DNA from: Marsupella aquatica
Lineage: Eukaryota; Marchantiophyta
Direction of reading: 5' to 3'
Assembly (NCBI GenBank): GCA_973895155.1
Contig: OZ316897.1
Coordinates: 19,034,001-19,098,000, forward strand
DNA length: 64,000 nucleotides
Numbering within the stretch: the first letter of the stretch is position 1; every line of letters begins with the position of its first letter. Positions 1-12,400 of this stretch are shown here, piece after piece. The position numbers and the translations under genes are program-made. Under the pieces are notes generated by a model, which saw only the letters and a program-made list of their open reading frames with translations, searched no databases and was not told where the DNA came from.

Positions 1-775
1 GTGATGTCCATTGATCATGGGCGGATAAATGCGAGAGTGAGTGAGTGAGAAGGGGGGCAGAGCAGCCATTCGGAAATTGAGTGTGTGCTGTGCAACAGTA
101 GTGCAGCAGGAGGACTGGAGGACAAGTCAGACGAGAGAGGAAGAAAAGGTGCAGACAGAGCCTACCCTGAGAGGACACAGACACAGGCACAGGCACAGAG
201 AGAGTCAGGGCAGTCAGTGAGTGGGGGAGTCAGTGAGATCGAGGGCGGAGCTCTGGTGCTGCAGCATGAACAGGAGGACAGGCGAGGCATGCGGAACGAA
301 AGAGAGGAACGTGGGGACTATTAAGCGATCGTGGAGCGCATCTTACAGTTCTCCAATCGCCAAGAGGAGGAGCGGTTCCTCTCCTGTAGCGGTGTGCAAA
401 ATTTTTTCTCCTCCGAATTTGTCTGTCGATGTATTTTCCTTATGCAATCTTGGTGTGTGTGCGTGTGTGTCTCTGTTGCGAGTGAGCGTCGTGTGTGGTG
501 GATTGGGTGTGTGTGGGGAGTGTCCGGTAGCGGTTGGAGCTCATGGAAGGGATGTGATGAGTGTGCCAGCGGCACCTTATATGTTTGCCTGCTTCGGAGA
601 GGCGGGTTGTGATCAGAGACGTGGTTTGGGGGGAAGGGAGAAGAGAATTCGGAATGTTCTTAGATTTGAGAAACGGAGGTGGGGTGGTGGTAGTGGTGCT
701 TTTCCTTGTTTTGCCGGGAGCGGAATAGATGCAGATGGCTCATTGGGGCTCGCGGGAGATTCTGAGGGGGGTAGC

Positions 776-3270
776 ATGGTCCCCAGACAATCGCAGGTAA
801 GCGGTCTTAAGCGAGTCGCGAAGCAGGGATCTCTCCACATTGCACAGTTTGGACTGCTGAATGGTCTCCCCCACACCCAATCGTCCGTTTGCTGTCCTCT
901 GTAGTATCTCTCTCGAGGATCAAAATTGGCGGAGCCTGAAGTTCTCCTGCATGTTGATGAACTTTTCTTTAATTGCACGAGGGCACAGCTAAAGCATTTT
1001 CGTAACGAAAGAAGCATGGGAAGGCCTGCTGTTATTCCTTAGTGCGAGAGAAGATCGGCATGAGCAGTGAGACTAATTTCTCCTATCGGGAATCCAGGAT
1101 CGATTGCACTTCTGCCTTGATAGGCCGCATGTCTCACAAAATCCTTGGACCGAAGGTGGTTTCCTTTTCCATCCATGACGCCCGTAGTAATTCATCTGCT
1201 GTAGTGTAATAGAAGCCGTCCAGATGCTTCCGCATTTCAAAGTTCAAAGCAAAACACATTTGTCCATGTAAATACTATGCATATGTTTCAAAGTTCAATG
1301 CAAGTAATGTCGACGTTAGTTTTGCTACGCATAGAATTAAGTTATCGTTACTGCTTTGCGTCACTCTTTGGAATCTACATGGGAAGAAATGTTTGGTTAC
1401 AAATAATCAGAAGAAAGAGAAATGGGCAGAACGAGAGAGAGAGAGAGATGTACTCTTTTGTGGTTGCTGGATCTGATACAGTGAGAACAGATTGGGAAGC
1501 AGTGAAGTGCTGTTGTTATCGTTATGGTCAGTTACAAGATAAACAGAAACCGTGTTACAACTGCTGAGCATTGCCAGTCTCTATCGAAACATGTATGCGA
1601 TGTCGCAAGTTTCACCGGAAGTTCAACCAAGACGACCACGAACCTAGTTCGCTTGAATCTCCTCTTTAACCGCCTACAATGCTGTTTCTCCTTACGAGTT
1701 TATCGATATGCCGTCGCTGTTTGTTGACCACTAGACTCCGTTTCCGTGAGATTGTTCGGGAGGACAAACTATCGAACAGGAGCTGATGCTCTTTTCTGGT
1801 GCATTGCAGGTGTACGATCCGTCTCTGGCAAAGAAGGTATGTCACCAACGTCTGGTCTGACATTAAATCCTGATGTGGCTAGAGATTGAGTTTCTTTTGC
1901 CTGGCTTCCTGTTTTGTAAGCGTTTCAAATGAGAAAGACGTAAGAAACGAGGGGTCATCCGATTTTCATGTCTCGTTCCGCAATGAACTACCTCTCAGCC
2001 GATTTTCATGTCTCACAATGAACTACCTCTCTCCTCCTCCCCTTACAATTTTTCGCCAAATCGTCCATCTCACGGCTGCGCTTAATAGACTTCCGCAACC
2101 CTATGACGGTGATTTTTTCAAGAACCTGTCAAATATACGTCCAGATCAGGCTTGAAACACCAATGAATCGTATTTGTTTCTCAAGAATTGTTAGCGAAAT
2201 GAACCGATCTGGAACAGCTAACGGGTTAACTTATGCGTCTTGTGAAATGGTAGACTTTGGGTAGAGCTGAACGAACTCTATATGAGAGACTAAAGGACAG
2301 TGAGGAGATGATGCCATTGCCAGTATTGTATTACGAAGATGTAAATGAAGAAGCGTTCATGAGCCCAAAAGGTGCTCTGGATGAATACTTGTTCGAGAAT
2401 GTGCCGGTACCACGCCCTCTCCACCCGAATGTATTTACGTTCATACCATACCGTCAGCCCGTCGTTATCGCTTACGACGAATCTCTCTGTCCTGGCTTAC
2501 GCAAATGATCTCCAATTGATCTTCAAGATCCTGGCCTTGGATAAATTGTTATTTAGCGGCACAAATATTTGTTTGCATCTGGGGTGATCGTCACAAAGTC
2601 CGTCGTCTGGATTTGTTGCCAGCCGCACATAATTTCTGTGAGTTGATTGCCTGTCGCTGCATGGAACTCGTAGTGTCAAGATCGGGGTCTTCTTCATGTT
2701 CTCTTCGTCTTCCTTTTCCCCTGGTTGTCGTCAGGGTTCGCACTAAGAGAATTAACCAAGACGTCGCATTACAGGATGCAACTATGCAACTGGGCCAGGA
2801 GCGACACAGACGAGAGGTCTGCAGCTCCAAGATACAAGTAATTTTCTACTTCTAGAGACTGACGGTAATGCGAGACAAGGGCGTCCGGCGATTGCCCTCT
2901 TCTTACACATCAAAGATTATTTTGAATTTTAGGGATTCGAGAGAAGATTAGTCAATTTCACTTGCTCCTGGCCTGTTCCTCTTTCCTTAAAGGTGACAAG
3001 GGTCACACGGTTAGAAAATATCGGGATAATATTACGAGAAGCCACCTTTACCAGTCAGTTATTTGCCCCGCGCGATTGGGCTATCATAGTGCATAGCAGG
3101 TGATGAAATGCTGGTGATGAGAGAGAAACTCCTTTTCATCATTGCTGATATCGTACAAAAACTGTTCCTTTCAGCATCGTTTCCTCATATTGGCATTACT
3201 TCCTGCAGGAGATCGAGAGGGAGCTCCAGGAATTTTCAGAGGTTTTCGGCAGCAAGTTGGTGGAGTTAAA
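776..3270 (+). CDS. Possible multi-exon gene of unknown function (weak)
   Basis: I do not recognise this gene. Exon-like blocks with good splice borders are 776-796 (ATG start, then gtaagc), 1810-1836 (cag before, gtatgt after), a block opening at 2254 with coding-like content, 2735-2837 (cag before, gtaatt after) and 3209-3270 (cag before, gtaagt after). The first three join in phase 0, and the last two join in phase 0 to give a charged stretch likely to form a coiled coil (…KIQ|EIERELQEF…). I could not find a convincing donor linking the 2254 block to the 2735 block, so the model is incomplete and may be two genes or none. The sequence before 776 is GA-rich and could be 5' UTR. The end is not determined; one acceptor near 3400 would give a stop at once. 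Confidence 0.25.
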
Positions 3271-3407
3271 GTAAGTTGCAGAGCCTCAATTCTAAGATAG
3301 TTTCGGATTCTATGCAATCAGGAAAATGACCCGGAGTTAGAGCTAGTGGTGGTACGTCCCCATATCGAGAATGCCAATATATCTTGATCTTCTCTTAGAT
3401 AAAACTC

Positions 3408-5092
3408 ATGAGTACAGATCGGCAGAGGTATCGTTGGGTACGATCGGCCGATACCTCCTTGTCGCAGGCGGAGTGTAATAAGTGGCGTTGCTATCTGTGC
3501 AGAAAGTCAATGGGGGAATTCGCACAATCGATGAAAGAACTCATGCATTATGACGAAGGTAATTATATAGAAGACAGATTGTGGGAAGAAGCCGACACCA
3601 ATAGCAAGGCTGTTGACACAGTGACGTCTAGTCAAAGTCCGCCTTATCGCTGACGGCGTACACCTGACCCCATTTAAGCGAACCATTATGACAGAATTAC
3701 TCCCTCCATGTTTAATTTCCTCAAGAGACTTAGAGAATTGTAGATTATTTGTACAAAATTTTGTGCAGAGTACGGCAACCTGTATTATATCCAGCTCATC
3801 AGATCTTAATGTTGAGTGCACGAATAGCAAAAGAATACGAGCTTGCACGAGTAGTCCAACTTCAATTATTCCTTTCCGAGGTCGTCAACAAGTTCAGTTT
3901 GTGTGATAAGAAGTACCGTAGTAACGAGAGAGTGATCTTACAAGTTTTGTGAATCAAGTCGATCTGAGCAAGAGTACGAGCGCCTCGTTTGACGAATAAA
4001 GGAGGTCTGCTGATGGAACAATTGTTTCACCGTTCCAAGTTGTCATGTGCGCATGTTCATGTCTGGTAATGCCGTTCTGGTACAACGTCATATCTGGAAG
4101 TCAGTTCTTTGGGCACCTTATACGTGTCTGTCACTTTTCCGAGCCGTGTGCGACACAGGAGCTTACAAATGGTAGGACATTCGTAATCTGCCTAAGTCGT
4201 CGGACTTGGGTTCGTTCAACTTGCCCCACCTTTGATTCTGGAGGTTGTCGTTTATTCCTAGTACGGTAAAGTGTTTTGCAGTTTGGACTTCACACATGAT
4301 CACGTCTGGCTGACGCTGTTTGCGAAATCTAGATTAGAACACGGCGCAGAGATTGGTTACGCTTTTCATGATTCCAGTTGACTGACGAGTTTCCGGCAGA
4401 CCAATTACCTGTACTTAGTTGTCTTCCAGAGAGCACGTTCTTTCCTAGAGGAGATCGATGAAATTGAATCTACTTTCAGTAGCTAGTCTGGTTAGTGGTC
4501 TTGTAAAGCATCATCTAGAACGTATGAAATGAGACTTTGCCTACCTCAGCCCATCATTGATAGTGGCCTCCGCCCAAGTTCAAAATTAGATACGTTCCTT
4601 TTTGTGTTCAGTATTCTCGACTGTCGGCTCAGTCTGCCTTTCGGGGTTGCTTTTATTTTACTCAGAGAGATCCGAGGGAGATAGAAACGAGAAGACATAT
4701 GTTACTCTTGGCTGTGCTCGTCTAGGCGTGCCAAGATGTAAGTTTCATGGACAATTTTGCTCAGAAGGATGTCCACCTCGAAGGAAAGAATACAAGTTAT
4801 GTGTCACTTTTGTCTCTTGGCTCTTGACATGTGCCCTTCCCTGAATGGGAGTTCTACCTGCTTCATTGCTAAGAAAATAAAAACTTCGCTGGAGAAGGGA
4901 AAACGAAAAAGGTTGACGCTCTCATCATAATTCTAGTCCTTTCGCATGACCGGAGGATTGGCAAACGATCGAGGATGATTGGCAAAATCATTGGCCTTTC
5001 GTTCCTCATTTCATCAATCTGTGAAAGCTCCAGTCACGCAAATGCCTCATTAGGACTTTCGCTTCCGTCTACCGTACAAGAGCACGGAGGAA
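3408..5092. other. Intergenic, no supported gene
   Basis: Only short, overlapping open frames with no family resemblance and no splice-supported exon chain. I see nothing functional here. Confidence 0.5.
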
Positions 5093-5430
5093 ACTGCACA
5101 CGAATGCATTGGGGTTTTCCTTCAAGTAGTGCAGCAGCAGAAATTCCTCGAGACAGAACAAACCATGCACTGAACACCCTTGAACTGCACACGAACGCAC
5201 CGAATCATTGGGTATTTGCATCAAGCCGTGCAGCAGAAATTCCTTTGAGACAAAACGAAGCATGCACTGAATCATCGAGCTGTCATTCATTGCTCACGAT
5301 GACACAATGAGGATGACACAAAACTCATCGATGCTAATCACAAAAGTTTTCCTCCCAATCTCAACAACAGGCTGTCATGCATTGCTCACGATGACAGAAT
5401 GAGTCATCGATGTTCCAAAGAAAGGTTCCT
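5093..5430. repeat. Imperfect short direct repeats
   Basis: Two diverged copies of a unit of about 85-90 bases (starting near 5093 and 5185) share the order 'ACTGCACACGAA…', 'GTGCAGCAG', 'AGAAATTCCT' and 'GCATGCACTGAA'. A second pair follows, sharing 'GCTGTCAT.CATTGCTCACG' and 'ACTCATCGATG'. Short unrelated open frames cross them. Confidence 0.6.
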
Positions 5431-5801
5431 TCCTCATCTCGCGCCAACAGAATACACTACTGCAGGGTTCTGAACTACAGTACTGTAGAAGGTCAGAAGT
5501 TCCTCCAAGCTCAAAAGTTCCTCCAAGGTCAGAAACTCTACTTACTGTAGAATGCAACGAGCTTGATCGACGGTCGAATCTTCTCCTCCGAAGAGAGCTC
5601 GTTACGATAGCGGTCGATCGGAATCCCCAACAGGCACGAAAGAAAGGCGTTTGCAATTAAGTTCACACCTTTCAAGGAAAGCGGAAAGAGGCACAATAAT
5701 TGAGGCGAGGGGGCTGTACAAGAATTCAGAAGGTGGGTCTGCTTCTATTATGTTTGAGATGCAATCCTAGCCATTGGAATGTGTGAACAGCTGTTCACTT
5801 T

Positions 5802-6012
5802 ACATGAATTAGGGGAGCAATAAAACACCTTTACCAATATTGGGGGCTCAATGAAACCATTACCAATCTTCGTCACCTACCACTACACTTCACATGAACT
5901 GGGGGGCACGATAAAGTCATTACCTATCTACTCTACATGAGCTTGGGGGCACAATAAAATCATTACCCATCTACTCTACATGAACTTGGGGGCACAATAA
6001 AACCATCACCAA
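5802..6012. repeat. 43-bp tandem repeat, four to five copies
   Basis: The phrase ACATGA recurs at 5802, 5892, 5935 and 5978; the last three are exactly 43 bases apart. Each unit carries a G-run followed by CACAATAAA and then CATTACC. The left copies are more diverged and partly fused. No coding meaning is seen. Confidence 0.8.
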
Positions 6013-9000
6013 TCTTAATCATCTACAGCTGGGCCCCTTGTGTGTCCTTTTTGCTGATGTGTCCATTTTTAGCTTGGACCACCTCTTGAGGTGATCTGAA
6101 AAGACATTCACTTCAGCATCTTGCATTTTGTCTAGTGTATGCCATGGACCTCACATTTGCATTCCGGACCTGACACATTTTGGCTCAGGCTTTAACTTCG
6201 CAATGTACCTCATGTTTGCAATGGGTGAATCTTGAAACTTAGATTTAACTTTTTGCGCTAAGATGCTTCTACTTCTCTTTTGTATGAACTAATGATCAAC
6301 AATGCCAACAGTCCTTGAACAGTCAGTGACTCAAAGTTGCATCGAACTTTTGGAGGCACTACACCTATCTGTAAACTCATGACTTTGTGTATACTGCTGC
6401 TTGTTCGAAAAAATCCCATGCAAATCTTTCAATTTGTGCTTCCTTCGTCAAGAAAGATTCACCAGTCATGCCTGGTTGAGCAACCTTAGGGATAGGTTTA
6501 TTATTATTATAATTTTTTTTACGAAAAGAGACAGAGCCCGTAAACTTTATTACCATGAACCAAAACAATACAAACAGCCTGGAGGGGGAAGGCAGCAGAA
6601 AAAAAAATGAATTAAGGGGGCTGAGAGGGGAGCACACCCATAGAGAAAGGTGAAAGGGCAAAACAGTCCTGTCTGCCTGGGGAGAGGGAGGCGGAGAGAG
6701 GGGACTGATTGCCCTGTAGACAAAAAACCTAAAGTGACCATAGGAACCACAAAAGTGCATACTCTAACTGGATAGATCCTTGGCTGCACAAAACCATACC
6801 AGAAGGAGACGACCCTAGAACCTGTCCCAAAGATGACCAAGAGCATACCCTGCTGGTCACCAAATCCATACCCTGCTGGTCCCCAAAACACTCTGAACGA
6901 ATGCCGCCACTACATTGAGGTCTGCCGCGACTGGACAGAGAGTTGCTGCAATCTCCCCACATAGCCAACAGACTTGCCGAAGCCGGAACAAAGCGATAGG
7001 TTCAGTTGTTGTCCAAAGATCCACAAAAGAGACACTAAATTAATTACGCACAAGACCACTGATGAGTTTACTTTTTCAGTGCTGAAACCCACCATCCATT
7101 CATTTCAATCACTGCCCATTGCAAACCATGCCCCTGCTCTTCTTTGATACTTCCAGGGACATCCAATTAGAAATCCCTTTATTCATGCAATGTGTCTGAC
7201 CACTTAATTATTCACAAGTGGGAGGATTTTGGAAATGAAAACTCTGCAGCTTTATTAAAAGTAGAGGTGACTGAAACAGTAAATTTCTCACCATGGTATC
7301 AGTCTGATCATGATTTCTTCCACAACCATTCTCTGCAAGTGGATGCAAGATAGTGATACCCAGGAAAAGACCATTGGCAACCCAGTTATGGTATTCCATG
7401 AGCCTATTAGCACAGTTTCTTGATGCCTCGTGCAACATCCATGGAACTCAACATGGATGATAATTACAGTTCTTCCCAGGATTTGGTTGTCTAATCATAC
7501 CATTTAGCTCTGATGCTAGACAATCCCAGAAGGACAAGGTTGTAAGGTAGCGGGCCATTACTGTTTGTATTGCTGCAGCCAGTATTCTTCCAAATCTCCA
7601 AGTACTTACCAGCAAATGCAATGTGTACTGTCTCTGCACTTGTGGATAACAGTTATCGTCTCTTACAGAGGGAATTGCACTTACAAATTTGTCTTTTAGT
7701 AGGCCCTACGTTGAAAGTGCAATAAAACTGCAATTTTGATGCCAGAGGAAATCCTAAGAAATAAGAGGGTAAGTTTGTACGTCTTCACATGGAATTTGGT
7801 GAACTTTGGCCACTAAAGAAATGCTAGGAAGAAGCTCTTCCAATGCAGGACCATGGGGGCCTTATTTCCAAAAAAAAAAACAACATATCTGGTGCAAAGA
7901 ACCCTAAAGCAGTTTTACTAGTTCTAACTTAAAACTCAAATTTTTTTGTGAAAAATCATCAGTACTTTTATAAGAAAATATAGTCCATTTTCTCAGTCAA
8001 TTTCTGAGACATTATAAATGAATATGATGAAAAAAACTTTTAGGATGTGATGGCGCTCTATGATTATAGTGAGACCCTCAGTGCACTGACGAAGGGATTG
8101 CACTTACAAGGCTCTCTATATATCGAGACCCATGAGTGCACTAAACGAGGGATTGCAGTGACGCAGAGGTCTGTGTGGAAACACGAAGTGGCTACTGGAA
8201 GGGTCCCCTTTTATGGTGCCCCTTTGTAAATCCAATGTGGGTCTCTCCCAAACAGAGAACGATGATGAAGAACGAGACGAGACGAGACGATACGAAGAGG
8301 AGCGCGGGAGTAAATGCTGATGAATGCAGAGTACTTGTCTCCAGCAGGAATGATAGATCGAAGAACCCCGAGAAGTTCATCAAGTTTGGTGTGGTGGATG
8401 GCGATCCAGATCTGTAATTGTCATCACCGTTTGCAAAACTTGAAGCTGCTCCAGGCAGTGTGTCTTTTGGCGACGTGCTCCGTTTCTCTCGCGTCAATCA
8501 TCGCTGCATATAATTGCAATGCACGATGACAATCCACAACTATTCGTCCGCTGCTGGGCCTGCTAGCAAATCTGTGCCTCCGAATGGCCATGCTCGCTAC
8601 ATTAGGAGACGAGGCCCTCTGTGCCCTGTCATGCGCAAGGCCATCACGAGGAACCGGGGAGAGGACGACCCCATGGTGGAAAGGAGGCTAGAAACAGTGC
8701 CCTGCCAACCATTTTGTTTCGGCTGAGGGTGAGGAGGAGGATCTGCTTTCACTCGGTCAATCGGACATCTCTACAACTACAGCCGTTCCTCCCCAGTTTC
8801 CTGCATCAATCGACTTTCTGCAAGGGTAATTTCTTCCAAAGCAATGCGTAGGTTTAATTCACATCCTTAGCCTTTGCAATGTGGCTGCCCAAGTACGCCG
8901 TGGACGAACCTGGGGTTTTAGAAGCTAGGCCGTGAGTACATAATCTATTATAATTATTGTGGGCCTCCAGAGGGAACTTCTATATTGTAAGAACCTGTAG

Positions 9001-9434
9001 ATTTTCCATGCTTCAGCTAATTTCAGTATGTCACCGTCAAAGCTGACATCTACTTCTTCCCCAAAATCTCTCGGACGACTGGAAGACTGTAGAGGTTGGA
9101 AATGCTGTTGTTTTGGACTTTCATTTTAGAAGTTTTAGGGGGGCTTATCCAAAAGGACCTGCTGAAATAAAGCACAGTGGTTTTATGCTTTCTCGTGTTT
9201 CTCTCCTTCGCAATTGGAGAGAATAAGTCACTGCTCTTCTAGTGGCGAGCAGATTTTGGTAAGAATTGTACCAACTGAGTGGATCCAATCTACTCGGAAT
9301 ATGTTGTCCTCGACCTCGCCCATTGTATCGTGTTCAAGAAAGAATATCTAAGTTTTTGGCAAGAATTTTGATGGCCATTCTCATATATCTGTATAATCCT
9401 GCCGTTTTGGCCAGGTTTGTAGTGAGCAGCGAAA
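6013..9434. other. Intergenic, no supported gene; one short direct repeat
   Basis: No exon chain or family match was found on either strand. At about 8070-8170 a stretch of about 55 bases (GAGACCC..AGTGCACT.A) is repeated once in tandem in diverged form. A GACGA-rich tract lies near 8270-8300. The last few hundred bases before 9435 may hold the promoter and 5' UTR of the BBOF1-like gene, but I see no clear TATA box. Confidence 0.45.
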
Positions 9435-12400
9435 ATGTCTAAAGATAAGAAAGGTGCTGGATCGAAAATGGACGATGTTACTATGTGGAAACACATGTGG
9501 ATCGAGAAGGGTCTGGACTGTGTTGTCATGGAGGATAAATGTCGCAGACTTGAATTGAGATCTATGCGCGTCGAGGATATGATTGAGACTCTCACGAGAA
9601 CTTCTGATGGGAGGATTGTGGCTTTGGAGGAAATTGTGGACTATTTGAACAGGTGCGCTCTCGATTGTTATCTGAGACCTTGCAGAGATTCTTGAAAATA
9701 TGCAAAGTTGACCTGAAATGCTAAATGTGGTGCACTCGTTTTGTTCATCCTGAACATGAAGTACACGTACATAAAATTAAATCAATGCAACCTTTTCAAA
9801 TGTAGTCAAAGAAATTAAGCTTGGCTGACCTTCATCCTGAACATGAAGTACACATACATAAAATTAAATCAATGCAGCCTTTTCAAACGTAATCAAAGAA
9901 ATTAAGCTTGCCTGACCACCTTCCCAAATGCAAACGAAGGCTTTAGTATGCAATACACGTGAAGCTCTTATTACTATTCTTGGCTCATATACCCGTCCTC
10001 AAATTTGTGGTTAGGTCAATTCTCTCCCTTATTTTTGAAAGAGATGTTTATGAAGATACTTTCGCTTGAACTAAGCAAATCAAGCATTTCTTTGATCCAT
10101 TTGTATTGCTTTGTACACTTGGAGCTCATTATATCTGTGGATATTTTCCAGTTTTGATTTCAATTTTTTCTTTTAAACTTGATTGAATTTGGCATTTCTT
10201 AGTTGACGTCCATTGCATTACTCGGAAAGTGAATTTTCCTAGGGCCGAGATAGTCAGTTTCTCAGACCTTCACGGGTGGATACTGTCATGATTACCGTGG
10301 CAGTGGAAATGCAAATATAGAGCCTTATTGGTTTCTTTATTTAATGTTCAGTGAGGAGGCCAAAAAGGACGAACTCATAAAAAAGCTTGAAGCTCAAGTT
10401 GAGAAATTAACAAGTGACTTGGCAAAAGAAATGGAGAGGCTGAACAAGGAAATAGAGAATCTTATCACCCACAATGAGTTCACAGTAAACAATCTAAATC
10501 TGCAGCTAGAAGCCGCAAATGTGAAGCTTCGCGAGATGCAGGATTTCGCCATGAAAAAGATGGCCATGGAACAAGAGTTGATTGCGTATGTTCTGCCCAC
10601 CAATGGAATGTTCTCTTAGAATTTAACAGGCACAATCACATTTTTAGTCACACTAGGATGGTAGCACATAAGAAACTCTGTACTGAAGTAAGGCAGTTGT
10701 CCAGCGTTTGATGAATAAAATGGATCACCTCAGGATGACTTAATTCCCTTTTCCTCGCTTTAGCTAGCTCTACCATATTGCAGGACAGTTGCGAACTTGG
10801 CTGCTTCTTAGATGGAATGTGATCTACGACCAGGCATTCAGTATGACAGTGGGGAGCAGGTTTAGGGAGGCCAGAATCCGTAAATACTTTTCTTGAGTTG
10901 TGATTTGAAATAACAACGTAGCGGTAGTGTTACTTGTTTCTGCTGCAGTAACTGCTGATTGAAGCTCTTTAGGATTGGATTATCCTGTCCAAATATAAAT
11001 CTACTGTGTGAATGTTTCCTTCACTTTAAGTATTAGCTTTTTCAGAATCTTCACATTGACTGGTCCTCCGTTGTGGCATGTACCAGATTGAAAGAGCAAT
11101 TAGCGAAAGAGCAACGAGATCATGCTGAGGCAATCAGTGATGTTGAAAGAAATGCAGTACAAGAGAGGGAAAGACTCAAGAAAGAAATACAAGTACGTGT
11201 AGAAGAAACCAAGGTCCAGATGACAAGGTTGATGGAGGAGCAGCTTCATCAAGTACATACAAACTTCTCTTATCTCTTTATTTTGATAATTCCCTGTCTC
11301 AAAACTTCTATTGTCTTCGTTTAGACATAACAGTTATGTTGCTGTGAGGCTATTAAGTGGTACTATTCGTAAATTGAAATCGATTTGAACATGCTGACTC
11401 TCCTGCCTTTCCTTTCAGAAAACAAAGAGAACGATTACAGAGAATGAGCAGCTGAAGAAAGAGGTGACTTACCACACTCGGCAAACAGACATGCTGATGC
11501 AAAAGAATGAGAAGTTGACAGCCGAGAACACTGATCTCCACCGATCGCTAGTTCTTGCTAAGGAGGTAAGCAACATTTCGTGCTTGCTTCATCTCGATAA
11601 CATCTCAGGTTAAAGGCTGTTTGAGTTGAGCGCCAGGTTAATGCCTAACGTTCAATGGTATGCGTGTAGTGCGCATATTAGGGCCAAGAAACAGCTTTGA
11701 TGGCTCAAAGCCAAGTGTGTTGACAGCTGCAGCCAAACTTGCAGGCAGCCATGAGTGGAGCTATAGCATCCCAACAGCTCCACGTCACGTCACATATTAC
11801 TATTGTTGTCAGTGCTTGTGTTATAAATCGGCTATGCATATTTGTTTTGTGTTTTTTCTGGTGGAAGATCGAGGAGGATCTTTCGCGTAGGAACCACATG
11901 TATCAGAAGACCACAAGAATTTTGGTCTACAAAATTCGAGGTATTGGCTCAAGGACCCTTGCTAATCTTCACGCAAATCTCAAAACACCCTGGAACTTGG
12001 CACCTGAACTAACTCCTTGGAATTGTTGGGCGAGTTGTTCTTTTCTTTTTCTTTTCTGCTGGCAGAATACCAAGAGATCGCCAGAAAGGCGAAAGAGCAG
12101 GAAACGCAAGAGATCAGCGACAAAGAAGAGAAGGAAGAAAAGCAATTGGATACTATTCTTAGTATCACCGCTCTTCCACCAGTACCGACGCATCCAGAGG
12201 TGCACCATCCTTTTTCTTTCAAGTAGCAAACCTTTCTGCTAATTCACAATTTTTCATAATTCTCGTTTGCCTGCAGCTGTCCTTTCAGTTTAATTATGCT
12301 TCATGTATACTTCTATCACCATTTTCTTTTGCATTGATTGTGCTGCAGGCAGCAAATGTGGGCACCAAGGAAGAAGGGCAGGCTCTAGAGCACAAAAAGC

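Noticed and set aside
221-1017. Long frames of 227 (+) and 134 (-) codons near the left end
   Set aside because: Opposite-strand frames over the same GA/GT-rich tract, low complexity, no family resemblance; more likely UTR or promoter sequence.
6377-6968. Three overlapping minus-strand frames of 79-127 codons
   Set aside because: Different frames over the same bases with no conserved text.
7208-7639. Minus-strand frames that look somewhat protein-like
   Set aside because: Not recognised, no start or splice support; could be a relic but I cannot support it.
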